64,000 nucleotides of DNA, from contig NZ_MPCX01000001.1 of assembly GCF_001874145.1 (NCBI RefSeq), forward strand, positions 310,001 to 374,000. The letters run 5' to 3'. The position numbers and the translations under genes were made by a program. Position 1 is the first letter of the stretch, and every line of letters starts with the position of its first letter. Source of the stretch: Lacinutrix sp. MedPE-SW (lineage in GTDB: Bacteria; Bacteroidota; Bacteroidia; Flavobacteriales; Flavobacteriaceae). Below the pieces are notes generated by a model, which did no database searches, was not told where the DNA came from, and worked only from the letters and a program-made list of their open reading frames with translations. Below are positions 1 through 8,044 of this stretch, piece by piece.

Positions 1-1148
1 CTACCGTAAACGCCTTGCATTACTTTTTCGTGAACTGGAATGTTGTCCATCATTTCTTGTCTTGCTTTTGCACTTGCGGTATGCATAGATGCTAGTGTTT
101 CTCCAATATGCTCATCGGTTTTAACACCTAAATGTTCTAAAATTGCTGCGAATTCTTGGTCTGTTCTTGCTTTTAAAGCCACTACATAACCATCGTAATA
201 TTTTAAACGCTCGTCTGTATCACTTTTTAATTTTGCACGATGCGTTTGTAAATTACTACGTAAAGATGTTAATACTTTAATGGTTAAATTATGTTTATGC
301 ACGAAACTGTCTTTTGAAGCGGCTAGTGTTGTGTAAGCGTTTTTAAGTCCTTCTAACTCTTCTACTTTTTGCTCTAAAGTGGTAACTTTTGATAAGGCTT
401 CTGAGTATTCGGCAGATTGTTTATCTACTATTTCTTCTAGTGCTTGACGTGCTTGTTTAAGTAAAGCGTATTGCTCTTCTAGCTTCGCTTCGGTTTCTTT
501 CTTTTTCTCTAAGGCTTTTGTATGGTTTTTAGATGCTTCTACAATAGCGTCTTTAAGTTTTTCTTCTACTTCTTTAATCTCTACTTCACGGTTTTTTAAA
601 CGCGTTACTGCTGCTTGAGATTTGTATGATAACTCGCTTAATAATGTTTGTACATCTGCGCTTTCTATACGCTCTTGAAACATTGCTTTTGCCTTATTGT
701 CTGCTCCTGCTCTAACTTTCTCTGCATCTTTTAATGCTTGTTCTGCTTTTGCGATTTTGCTTTTACGTCCCCAAAGGTTATTCCACCAGGTGTCTGGTTT
801 GTTTTGTGCGTCTTCAAGTTCAACCTTTGCTCGTTCTAATGCTTTTTGTGCATCGTCTATTACTTTTTGTTCGGTTTCGTTTAAAGAAGAAAAACGCTCG
901 AACAATATACCAACCTCATCTTGATAATCTGTTAAGTCTTTAATCGCATCTAAAAGTGTGGTGCGATCTTTTTCTGCCATGTTTACAACATCGTCTAATG
1001 TTGCGTTAAGAATTTTTTGACGGCTTTCTGGATCGTCTTCTTGAGCAAGCTTAGACTTCATGGTATCTATAGCTTTTCCCCAATTAACATCTACTTTTTC
1101 TGTTTTTTCGTTTGAATTTGTTTCTAGTAAGTCAAAATCGTCAGACAT
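1..1148 (-). CDS. Large coiled-coil protein, C-terminus cut by window edge
   Basis: This reading frame starts at the ATG complementary to 1146-1148 (MSDDFDLLETNSNEK) and stays open for 382 codons to the window edge, so the C-terminus is missing. The visible part is acidic and charged. Heptad-rich Lys/Glu/Ala stretches from about residue 90 to 300 strongly suggest a long coiled coil, and a Trp-rich break (DTWWNNLWGRK) near residue 120 interrupts it. There is no signal peptide or membrane segment, so it is probably cytoplasmic. I do not recognise the family with certainty. The size and coiled-coil character recall cytoplasmic proteins found near tellurite or toxic-anion resistance genes, but that is only a resemblance. 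It is transcribed away from the lipoprotein gene at 1326, across a shared 177-base divergent intergenic region. Confidence 0.85.
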   Translation of the reverse strand, partial: MSDDFDLLETNSNEKTEKVDVNWGKAIDTMKSKLAQEDDPESRQKILNATLDDVVNMAEKDRTTLLDAIKDLTDYQDEVGILFERFSSLNETEQKVIDDAQKALERAKVELEDAQNKPDTWWNNLWGRKSKIAKAEQALKDAEKVRAGADNKAKAMFQERIESADVQTLLSELSYKSQAAVTRLKNREVEIKEVEEKLKDAIVEASKNHTKALEKKKETEAKLEEQYALLKQARQALEEIVDKQSAEYSEALSKVTTLEQKVEELEGLKNAYTTLAASKDSFVHKHNLTIKVLTSLRSNLQTHRAKLKSDTDERLKYYDGYVVALKARTDQEFAAILEHLGVKTDEHIGETLASMHTASAKARQEMMDNIPVHEKVMQGVYG

Positions 1149-1325
1149 AAGGTATTTTTAGTTTTAAGGTTGTACATTTTATGCTAAGCAATTTCGTTAA
1201 AAAAATCTATTTTTAAAATAAAATTGCATACTTATATGTATTAACTTTAATTTAAATGTTACAATTTTACTTTCTGAAATAAAGAAATTATCTTTAACAA
1301 ATCTAATAACTCTTATATATACAAA

Positions 1326-2087
1326 ATGAAAAACTACCTAATTCTTGTTTTAGCCATTTGTTTGATGGCTTGTAAAAATGATGCAAAAACAAATAATAAA
1401 GATATTGATGTTGAAGAGATACCTGAATTAAAAATTTCTCCAATAGAACACGCAACAATGGTTTTAGAGTATGACAACAAAACAATATACATTGATCCTA
1501 CTGGTGGAAAGGACGCTTTTGAAACATTTAAGAAGCCAGATTATGTTGTTATTACAGATATTCACAGCGATCACTTACATTTAAACACTCTTGAATCTTT
1601 AGATTTAGGTGATGCCAAAGTAATTGCTCCTGAAGCTGTTTATGAAAATTTGCCAGAACATATAAAAGCTATCACAACTACCATGATTAATGGTGCTAAA
1701 GAAAAATTTGAAACTTTTAATATTGAGGCTATACCTATGTATAATTTAAGGGAAGAAGCTTTACAATTTCACCCAAAAGGTAGAGGAAACGGTTATGTTT
1801 TTACTTTTGGTAAAGAACGTGTTTATATTTCTGGAGATACTGAAGATATTCCTGAAATGCGTGCTTTACAAAATATAGATAAAGCATTTATTTGTATGAA
1901 TTTACCATATACAATGACTGTAGAAAGTGCTGCGGATGCAGTTTTAAGCTTTAAGCCTCTAGAGGTCTTTCCTTACCATTATAGAGGAACAGAAGGCTAT
2001 AGTGACGTAGAACAATTTAAATCTATAGTTAATTCTAAAAATAAAGATATAAAAGTCACTCAATTAGAATGGTACTCAAATAATTAA
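1326..2087 (+). CDS. MBL-fold metallo-hydrolase lipoprotein
   Basis: A 253-residue protein with a lipoprotein signal: a hydrophobic N-terminus ending in LMAC, with Cys16 as the probable lipidation site. It is therefore likely anchored in the cell envelope. The rest has the metallo-beta-lactamase superfamily fold of the UlaG/Lactamase_B_2 type. The metal motif appears as TDIHSDHLH at about residues 77-85, with Asp in place of the first His of the usual HxHxDH. Later family signatures are SGDTEDIPE (about 175) and a C-terminal FPYHYRGTEG stretch supplying a probable ligand His. Enzymes of this branch hydrolyse varied esters, lactones or phosphodiesters, and the substrate cannot be read from sequence. 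It stands alone, divergent from the coiled-coil gene upstream. Confidence 0.85.
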   Translation: MKNYLILVLAICLMACKNDAKTNNKDIDVEEIPELKISPIEHATMVLEYDNKTIYIDPTGGKDAFETFKKPDYVVITDIHSDHLHLNTLESLDLGDAKVIAPEAVYENLPEHIKAITTTMINGAKEKFETFNIEAIPMYNLREEALQFHPKGRGNGYVFTFGKERVYISGDTEDIPEMRALQNIDKAFICMNLPYTMTVESAADAVLSFKPLEVFPYHYRGTEGYSDVEQFKSIVNSKNKDIKVTQLEWYSNN

Positions 2088-2175
2088 AATGAAATAAAAA
2101 TTACCGTTTAACGAAAAAAACATAGTTTTTAAAGATAATTATTATATATTTGAGAAATCAATTCGCTAATTATCA

Positions 2176-2352
2176 ATGACATCCATAATTTTTGACCTAC
2201 AATTTTTTCTTGTCTCTTTTTTTGAGGAAATTTTTTCCAAAAAAATAACTATAGTTTTATCACTAGCCTTATGTGCGGTATTTTTATTATTAATTATTAG
2301 TTTAAGAAATAGAAAAAAACTTAATAAACGAAATAACCAATATGATGATTAG
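2176..2352 (+). CDS. Tiny single-pass membrane protein (58 aa)
   Basis: A 58-codon frame from ATG at 2176 to TAG at 2350-2352 (MTSIIFDLQFFLVSFFEEIF...). It has a hydrophobic, amphipathic-looking start, one clear membrane span at about residues 25-43 (IVLSLALCAVFLLLIISL), then a basic tail (RNRKKLNKRNNQYDD). The hydrophobic-then-basic pattern fits a membrane protein with a cytoplasmic C-terminus. Its last 11 bases overlap the start of the next small gene in another frame, suggesting translational coupling. It has no recognisable family. Short length means chance cannot be excluded, but the matching layout of its neighbour supports it. Confidence 0.5.
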   Translation: MTSIIFDLQFFLVSFFEEIFSKKITIVLSLALCAVFLLLIISLRNRKKLNKRNNQYDD

Positions 2353-2548
2353 CCTCCAAACTAATTCTTCTATACTAATTGGAGTTTTTGTTGTTTTTTT
2401 ATTTTTAATTTTAGGAGTAGCATTACAGAAAATAAAAATTAGAAAACAAAAAAGAAAGCTTGAAAAAGAAAGTAAACGTTTAAATTTACTTAAGAAAAAA
2501 GCTTCTACTAAATACGAAGATTTCACAGACGGACATTTATACCAATAA
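2342..2548 (+). CDS. Small single-pass membrane protein with basic tail (68 aa)
   Basis: A 68-residue protein starting at ATG 2342 (a second ATG follows at 2345). One strong membrane span occupies about residues 11-30 (SILIGVFVVFLFLILGVALQ). A Lys/Arg-rich probable helix or coiled coil follows (about 31-55), and the end is acidic and polar (YEDFTDGHLYQ). It has the same architecture as the 58-residue protein just upstream, which it overlaps by 11 bases, so the two are probably translated together. A strong bidirectional terminator lies directly downstream. The opposite strand also carries a hydrophobic open frame here, but the charge pattern, overlap and terminator favour this one. No function can be assigned. 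Confidence 0.6.
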   Translation: MMISLQTNSSILIGVFVVFLFLILGVALQKIKIRKQKRKLEKESKRLNLLKKKASTKYEDFTDGHLYQ

Positions 2549-2587
2549 AAAAAGAGCAGACTTTATATAAAGCCTGCTCTTTTTTTT
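2547..2587. terminator. Bidirectional intrinsic terminator
   Basis: Stem AGAGCAG/CTGCTCT, extended inward by the self-complementary CTTTATATAAAG. It has an A-run before and eight T's after, so it works on both strands. It separates the small membrane-protein pair from the convergent ettA gene. Confidence 0.85.
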
Positions 2588-2605
2588 GTTGTATTATAAA
2601 TATAA

Positions 2606-4297
2606 TTATCTAATTAGCTTTTTATATTTAATACGTTTTGGCATTAAATCTCCACCAAGACGTTTCTTTTTATTTTCTTCATATTCACTAAATCCACCTT
2701 CAAAGAAATACACTTGACTATCACCTTCGAAAGCTAAAATATGTGTACAAATTCTATCTAAAAACCATCTATCGTGACTAATTACAACTGCACAACCTGC
2801 AAAGTTTTCTAAGCCTTCTTCAAGCGCTCTTAGTGTATTTACATCTAAATCGTTTGTTGGCTCATCTAACAGTAATACGTTTCCTTCTTCTTTAAGCGTC
2901 ATTGCTAAATGTAAACGGTTACGCTCACCACCAGATAATAACTTTACTTTTTTGTTTTGTTCACTTCCGCTGAAATTAAAACGACTTAAGTAAGCACGAG
3001 AATTTACTTGCTTTCCTCCCATCATTACTAACTCTTGCTCGTCACTAAAGTTTTGCCAAATTGTTTTTTCTGAATCTATATTAGAATGCTTTTGGTCAAC
3101 GTAAGCTATTTTAGCTGTTTCACCAACTATAAACTCTCCTTTATCTGGAGTTTCTTCACCCATTATCATTTTAAAAATAGTGGTTTTACCAGCACCATTT
3201 GGACCAATAACACCAACTATTCCTGCTTGTGGTAAATTAAAGTTTAAATCGTCGTATAATAACTTATCGTCATACGCTTTGGCAACATTTTTGGCTTCTA
3301 TAACATTTGTTCCTAAACGTGGTCCATTAGGAATATATATTTCAAGTTTTTCGTCAAGCTGTTTTTGATCTTGACTCATTAACTTGTCGTAATTTTTTAA
3401 ACGCGCCTTTTGTTTTGTTTGTCTTCCTTTTGCGCCTTGTTTAACCCATTCTAGCTCACGCTCTAATGTTTTTTGTCTTTTAGATGCTGTTTTGCTTTCT
3501 TGAGCCATACGTTTAGACTTTTGGTCTAACCAAGATGAGTAGTTTCCTTTCCAAGGGATTCCTTCACCTCTATCTAATTCTAAAATCCATCCTGCAACAT
3601 TATCTAAAAAGTATCTATCGTGCGTTACTGCAATTACAGTTCCTTTATATTGCGCTAAGTGGTGCTCTAACCAGTGTACAGATTCTGCATCTAAGTGGTT
3701 TGTTGGCTCATCTAACAATAATACATCTGGTTCTTGTAATAGTAAACGACATAAAGCTACACGTCTTCTTTCTCCTCCAGATAAAACTGCTATTTTTTTA
3801 TCACCATCTGGAGTACGTAAAGCATCCATTGCAATTTCTAACTTTGTATCTAACTCCCAAGCATTAGCGGCATCAATTTCATCCTGAAGCACTGCTTGCC
3901 TAGCCATAAGCTTTTCCATTTTATCTGCATCGCTATAAACTTCTTCTAAAGCAAATTGATCGTTAATAGAATTATACTCATCTAAAATAGCTACAGTTTC
4001 TGCTGCACCTTCACGAACAACTTCCATTACCGTTTTATTCTCATCAAGCTGTGGTTCTTGTTCTAAATAACCTACAGAGTAATCCTGAGAAAAAACAACG
4101 TCTCCTTGATAGTTTTTATCTACTCCTGCTATAATTTTTAATAAGGTAGATTTACCTGAGCCGTTAAGACCTAGAATACCAATTTTAGCACCATAGAAAA
4201 AACTTAAATAAATGTTTTTAAGAACTGGTGTGTTTGCACTTGGAAATGTCTTGGTTACACCAGACATTGAAAATATTATTTTTTTATCGTCACTCAT
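2606..4297 (-). CDS. ettA: Energy-dependent translational throttle protein EttA (ABC-F ATPase)
   Basis: A 563-residue soluble ABC-F protein with two ATP-binding cassettes and no membrane domain. The first Walker A is GLNGSGKST (43-51), with signature LSGGE (172-176) and Walker B DEPTN (196-200). The second Walker A is GPNGAGKTT (about 365-373), followed by another LSGGE and DEPTND. The N-terminal KNIYLSFFYGAKIGILGLNG and the C-terminal MPKRIKYKKL are characteristic of EttA rather than Uup or other ABC-F members, and the length matches the roughly 555-residue E. coli protein. EttA binds the ribosomal E site and adjusts entry into elongation with the ATP/ADP ratio (known for the family). It starts three bases after the stop of the small membrane protein gene upstream, so the two are surely one transcript. 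Confidence 0.95.
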   Translation of the reverse strand: MSDDKKIIFSMSGVTKTFPSANTPVLKNIYLSFFYGAKIGILGLNGSGKSTLLKIIAGVDKNYQGDVVFSQDYSVGYLEQEPQLDENKTVMEVVREGAAETVAILDEYNSINDQFALEEVYSDADKMEKLMARQAVLQDEIDAANAWELDTKLEIAMDALRTPDGDKKIAVLSGGERRRVALCRLLLQEPDVLLLDEPTNHLDAESVHWLEHHLAQYKGTVIAVTHDRYFLDNVAGWILELDRGEGIPWKGNYSSWLDQKSKRMAQESKTASKRQKTLERELEWVKQGAKGRQTKQKARLKNYDKLMSQDQKQLDEKLEIYIPNGPRLGTNVIEAKNVAKAYDDKLLYDDLNFNLPQAGIVGVIGPNGAGKTTIFKMIMGEETPDKGEFIVGETAKIAYVDQKHSNIDSEKTIWQNFSDEQELVMMGGKQVNSRAYLSRFNFSGSEQNKKVKLLSGGERNRLHLAMTLKEEGNVLLLDEPTNDLDVNTLRALEEGLENFAGCAVVISHDRWFLDRICTHILAFEGDSQVYFFEGGFSEYEENKKKRLGGDLMPKRIKYKKLIR

Positions 4298-4300
4298 AAT

Positions 4301-4483
4301 TTATACTCTTCCTTTTAAAGCGTTAAAAACCCAGGCTATTGCAAAAAAACCAACACCAACTGCCGCGAATCCCCAACCAGCTACTTCTTGATATTTAAAA
4401 GCTCCCATTGCTATTAAACCTAATCCTACTATTATCATTATAGTGGTAGCCCATGCTAACACTGTATTTTTATTCATTGCCAT
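4301..4483 (-). CDS. CAL67264-type small membrane protein
   Basis: A 60-residue protein with two membrane spans, at about residues 8-27 (LAWATTIMIIVGLGLIAMGA) and 34-55 (GWGFAAVGVGFFAIAWVFNAL), joined by a short loop containing KYQEVAG. It ends in KGRV. It resembles the conserved flavobacterial family named after CAL67264, which has no known function (recognition from memory, moderate certainty). Only three bases separate its stop from the ettA start, so it is the first gene of a two-gene operon. A second possible start, MNKN, lies two codons in. Confidence 0.8.
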   Translation of the reverse strand: MAMNKNTVLAWATTIMIIVGLGLIAMGAFKYQEVAGWGFAAVGVGFFAIAWVFNALKGRV

Positions 4484-4571
4484 ATTTTATATTTTAAAGG
4501 GATTACAAATATCGTTTTTTTTATAAAAAAAGCATCGTAATTACTGTGTTTTTAATAGTTAATTACCTTGT

Positions 4572-5288
4572 TTAAAGCATTGGGACTTCAATTAAAAGTA
4601 TTTCTGAATTAGTTTTGGCTGTTATTAAAAAATTATTTGTATTTGAAATTGCTATTGCATCTCTTGAATTTAAGTTTGTGTTACTTATAGATATGCTTCC
4701 GTTTACATTCATTATATATACACCGTGATTTTTTGAAATGGTTTTATACTCTAATGTTTTTTCTTTTGAAATATCTACTCTAGAAATTTTGGCATCTTGA
4801 TGAATTTTTAATCCATCGTCATCATTATCTATTGAGGACACAATGGTTTGAAACTTATCCTTTCGGCCTTCTAAACTAAAATGTTTTTGGTCGTATCTTG
4901 GTGTAACATTTTTTTTATTTGGAATTATCCATATTTGAAATAAATTTAAATGACTTGTAAGACTTCCGTTAATTTCTGAATGCTGTAAACCTGATCCTGC
5001 AGACATTACTTGTACTTCTCCTGGAATAACAGATAACCACTCATTAGCCATAGAGTCTTTATGCTTTAATTCTCCACTTATAGGAATGGTAATTATCTCC
5101 ATATTATCATGAGGATGTGTACCAAACCCCATTTTGGGAGCAATTATATCATCATTTAAAACTCTTAACGCTCCAAAATGTAATTTATCAGGATTATAAT
5201 AATTTGCAAAACTAAACGAGTAATTAGCTTGTAACCATCCATGGTTTGCGTGACCTCGACTATTTGCTTTATGTAGAATTGTTTTCAT
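4572..5288 (-). CDS. Pirin family protein (YhhW-like bicupin)
   Basis: A 238-residue bicupin. The N-terminal cupin carries the pirin metal site: THPHDNMEI with His58 and His60, and LQHSEIN with His103 and Glu105. The C-terminal cupin is more diverged, as usual for the short YhhW/YhaK type. Such proteins bind Fe or a similar metal, and some have quercetin 2,3-dioxygenase activity in vitro. The physiological role is usually tied to redox or electrophile stress. It is the last gene of a minus-strand operon after the FMN reductase and MarR genes, 27 bases downstream of the MarR stop. That supports a regulated redox-stress function (inference). Confidence 0.9.
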   Translation of the reverse strand: MKTILHKANSRGHANHGWLQANYSFSFANYYNPDKLHFGALRVLNDDIIAPKMGFGTHPHDNMEIITIPISGELKHKDSMANEWLSVIPGEVQVMSAGSGLQHSEINGSLTSHLNLFQIWIIPNKKNVTPRYDQKHFSLEGRKDKFQTIVSSIDNDDDGLKIHQDAKISRVDISKEKTLEYKTISKNHGVYIMNVNGSISISNTNLNSRDAIAISNTNNFLITAKTNSEILLIEVPML

Positions 5289-5315
5289 AATAGTCTTTTT
5301 TATTTTTTATAGGTT

Positions 5316-5753
5316 TTATCTTATTTTATCGAGCAAATCACTTAACTGGCCTGCTTCCTCTTCATTTAAATTTTCAAGGAATTTTGGATTCCATTTTTTG
5401 TCTATTTCTGCTAATAAATCTAAACCTAAAGCTGTTATACTTATATTAACAACTCTTCTATCTGTAGTAGAAGATACTCTATCTATTAAATCTTTAGCAA
5501 ATAACTTATCCATTAACCTCGTAACATTTGGCGAACGTTGAACCATTCTACTTTTTACTGTTTGCACTTTTAAAGGTTTCTTTGCTCCTCTTAAAATTCT
5601 TAAAATATTATATTGTTGTGCAGAAATATTATAAGGTTTTAACAACTTTTGTTGTGCACTATTTATCCAACTTGCTGTATATAATATATTTATATAAGCT
5701 TTTAAATCGTTGCTAGGAAATGAAGATTGTATTTCTTTTGAAATATCTCCCAT
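5316..5753 (-). CDS. MarR family transcriptional regulator
   Basis: A 145-residue winged-helix protein of MarR type. The helix-turn-helix region covers about residues 45-105 (QYNILRILRGA, then the recognition helix SPNVTRLMDKLFAKDLI, then the wing DRVSSTTDRRVVNISIT). Helical dimerisation segments lie at both ends. MarR proteins usually repress their own operon and respond to phenolic or electrophilic ligands or Cys oxidation. I see no cysteine here, so ligand binding is more likely than thiol sensing (inference). The ATG shares one base with the stop of the upstream FMN reductase (TAATG), so the genes are translationally coupled. Likely targets are this operon and its own promoter upstream of 6283. 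Confidence 0.9.
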   Translation of the reverse strand: MGDISKEIQSSFPSNDLKAYINILYTASWINSAQQKLLKPYNISAQQYNILRILRGAKKPLKVQTVKSRMVQRSPNVTRLMDKLFAKDLIDRVSSTTDRRVVNISITALGLDLLAEIDKKWNPKFLENLNEEEAGQLSDLLDKIR

Positions 5754-6283
5754 TACATATTATTTTTAAAATTAGTTAATGCGTTTTCTAATTCTGCATT
5801 TAAATTTTGATCTTTTATACCTTCACTTGAAAAGTTTTCGTAAAAAGAAGGCAAAGAAAATGTTTCTATAATTTTTGCGCCATGTCTTGGAAATCTATCA
5901 TTAGCCATAGTTAACACAGATTGTCCACCGCGTTTTCCTGGTGATGTGGCCATTAGTAACATTGGTTTATTATCCCAAAAATTATTTTCAATTCTAGATA
6001 ACCAATCCATAGTATTTTTAAATGCTGTTGTATAAGCACCGTTGTGTTCTGCTAAAGAGATAATTACTCCATCAGACGATTTTATTTCTTTTAAAAACGA
6101 ATGTGCATCTTTTGGAATGCCTTGATCATTTTCTAAATCTATACCATATAACGGTAAATTATAATCGTTTAAATCTAAAATTTTTACTGTTATATCTTCT
6201 AATTTATTAGCTGTATAAGTTGCTAACTGTTTGTTTATAGATGCTTTACTATTACTTCCTGCAAATGCAATTACTTTTTTCAT
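5753..6283 (-). CDS. NAD(P)H-dependent FMN reductase family oxidoreductase
   Basis: A 176-residue flavodoxin-fold protein. The N-terminal AGSNSKASINKQLA (about 8-21) is the FMN phosphate-binding loop. SLAEHNGAYTTAFKNTMDWLSR (about 97-118) is the typical second flavin contact, and SPGKRGGQSVL follows. The family transfers hydride from NAD(P)H through FMN to quinones, azo compounds, chromate or free flavin. As the first gene of an operon with MarR and pirin genes it probably serves in quinone or electrophile detoxification (inference). The promoter should lie in the 128-base divergent gap shared with the carboxylase gene at 6412. Confidence 0.9.
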   Translation of the reverse strand: MKKVIAFAGSNSKASINKQLATYTANKLEDITVKILDLNDYNLPLYGIDLENDQGIPKDAHSFLKEIKSSDGVIISLAEHNGAYTTAFKNTMDWLSRIENNFWDNKPMLLMATSPGKRGGQSVLTMANDRFPRHGAKIIETFSLPSFYENFSSEGIKDQNLNAELENALTNFKNNM

Positions 6284-6411
6284 AAATACTTTTGTTTATC
6301 TCAAATATAATCAATTTAGTTTCCATAGAATATAATGTCGCGGTGTTTAATACTTTATTAACTATTTTTATTGTGATTAAACTTTGTATTTTAGCTTAAA
6401 AATTTAAATAC

Positions 6412-8040
6412 ATGGATATCAACTTCAACAAAAACGAAGATTATAATAAATTACTAGTTTCAGATTTACGTAATCGCTTTGCAAAAGTTAAACTTGGTGG
6501 TGGCCAAAAAAGAATAGATAAGCATCACGAAAAAGGAAAACTAACTGCTAGAGAACGTATTGATTATTTATTAGACAGTAAGCGTAAAAGTATTGAAATT
6601 GGAGCTTTTGTAGGTGATGGTATGTACGAAGAACACGGTGGATGCCCATCTGGTGGTGTTGTTGTAAAAATAGGATATGTAAGTGGTAAGCAATGCATAG
6701 TAGTTGCCAATGATGCTACAGTAAAAGCTGGAGCTTGGTTTCCTATTACTGGTAAAAAGAATTTACGTGCTCAAGAAATTGCAATAGAAAACAAATTACC
6801 TATTATTTATTTAGTAGATAGTGCTGGTGTTTATTTACCATTACAAGATGAAATATTTCCAGATAAAGAACACTTTGGAAGAATTTTTAGAAATAATGCA
6901 GTAATGAGTAGTATGGGCATTACACAAATTGCCGCTGTTATGGGAAGTTGTGTTGCTGGTGGCGCTTACTTACCTATAATGAGTGACGAAGCTTTGATTG
7001 TTGATAAAACAGGAAGTATTTTTCTTGCTGGTAGCTATTTGGTTAAAGCTGCTATTGGAGAAACTATAGATAACGAAACACTTGGTGGTGCTACAACTCA
7101 CTGTGAGATTTCTGGTGTTACAGATTATAAAGCTAAGGATGATAAGGATGCTTTAGATACTATTAAAAGATTAATAGATAAAATTGGAGATCACGATACT
7201 GCAGGTTTTAATAGAGTTGAAGCTAAAAAACCTAAAGAGAATCCTGAAGACATTTACGGTATTTTACCTAAATCAAGAGCCGACCAATATGACATGCTTG
7301 AAATTATTTCAAGATTGGTAGATAATGGCGAATATGATGAATATAAAAAAGGCTATGGTCAAACTATTATTACAGCTTATGCAAGAATAGATGGTTGGGC
7401 AGTTGGTATTGTTGCAAATCAAAGAAAATTAGTAAAAACTAAAAAAGGAGAAATGCAATTTGGTGGTGTTATTTACAACGATAGCGCAGATAAAGCTACT
7501 CGTTTTATTGCTAATTGTAACCAGAAAAAAATTCCATTAGTATTCCTACAAGATGTTACCGGCTTTATGGTTGGTAGTAAAAGTGAACATGGTGGTATTA
7601 TAAAAGATGGTGCCAAAATGGTAAATGCAGTAAGTAATAGTGTGGTACCAAAATTTACAATTGTTGTTGGTAATAGTTACGGTGCAGGAAACTACGCAAT
7701 GTGTGGTAAAGCATACGACCCAAGGTTAATTGCTGCATGGCCAAGTGCAGAATTGGCTGTTATGAGTGGTAATAGTGCTGCAAAGGTTTTATTACAAATT
7801 GAAAAAGCTTCTTTACTAAAAAAAGGCGAAGAAATTACACCTGAAAAGGAAGAAGAGTTATTCTCTAAAATAAAAGATAGATATGACAATCAAGTCTCTC
7901 CATATTATGCTGCTTCACGTTTATGGACAGATGCTATAATAGATCCATTAGATACAAGAACCTGGATTTCTATGGGTATTGAGGCTGCTAATCATGCTCC
8001 TATAGAGAAACCTTTTAATATGGGTGTTTTACAGGTTTAA
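6412..8040 (+). CDS. Acyl-CoA carboxylase beta (carboxyltransferase) subunit, methylcrotonyl-CoA type
   Basis: A 542-residue biotin-dependent carboxyltransferase with both crotonase-like halves. N-terminal signatures are GKLTARERIDYLLD and DSAGVYLPLQDEIFPDKEHFG (about 138-158), and the acyl-CoA/oxyanion glycine region is MGSCVAGGAYLP (about 180-191). The C-terminal half has QDVTGFMVG, GNSYGAGNYAMCG and RLWTDAIIDPLDTR. The sequence from GVYLPLQDEIFPDKEHFG to FLAGSYLVKAAIGE follows the MccB pattern, rather than propionyl-CoA carboxylase. It probably carboxylates 3-methylcrotonyl-CoA in leucine breakdown. No biotin carboxylase/biotin carrier alpha subunit is encoded nearby and must be elsewhere. 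The MFS transporter gene begins four bases after its stop. Confidence 0.88.
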   Translation: MDINFNKNEDYNKLLVSDLRNRFAKVKLGGGQKRIDKHHEKGKLTARERIDYLLDSKRKSIEIGAFVGDGMYEEHGGCPSGGVVVKIGYVSGKQCIVVANDATVKAGAWFPITGKKNLRAQEIAIENKLPIIYLVDSAGVYLPLQDEIFPDKEHFGRIFRNNAVMSSMGITQIAAVMGSCVAGGAYLPIMSDEALIVDKTGSIFLAGSYLVKAAIGETIDNETLGGATTHCEISGVTDYKAKDDKDALDTIKRLIDKIGDHDTAGFNRVEAKKPKENPEDIYGILPKSRADQYDMLEIISRLVDNGEYDEYKKGYGQTIITAYARIDGWAVGIVANQRKLVKTKKGEMQFGGVIYNDSADKATRFIANCNQKKIPLVFLQDVTGFMVGSKSEHGGIIKDGAKMVNAVSNSVVPKFTIVVGNSYGAGNYAMCGKAYDPRLIAAWPSAELAVMSGNSAAKVLLQIEKASLLKKGEEITPEKEEELFSKIKDRYDNQVSPYYAASRLWTDAIIDPLDTRTWISMGIEAANHAPIEKPFNMGVLQV

Positions 8041-8044
8041 TATT

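Noticed and set aside
2302-2526. Hydrophobic open frame on the minus strand, 74 codons
   Set aside because: It lies opposite the small membrane-protein pair, which has better charge distribution, overlap and terminator placement.
3535-3867. Plus-strand open frame of 110 codons inside ettA
   Set aside because: Antisense to ABC motifs; Leu/His-rich composition typical of shadow frames.
8024-8044. TTG start seven codons upstream for the MFS gene
   Set aside because: It would overlap the carboxylase C-terminus; the ATG at 8045 is spaced normally after the stop.
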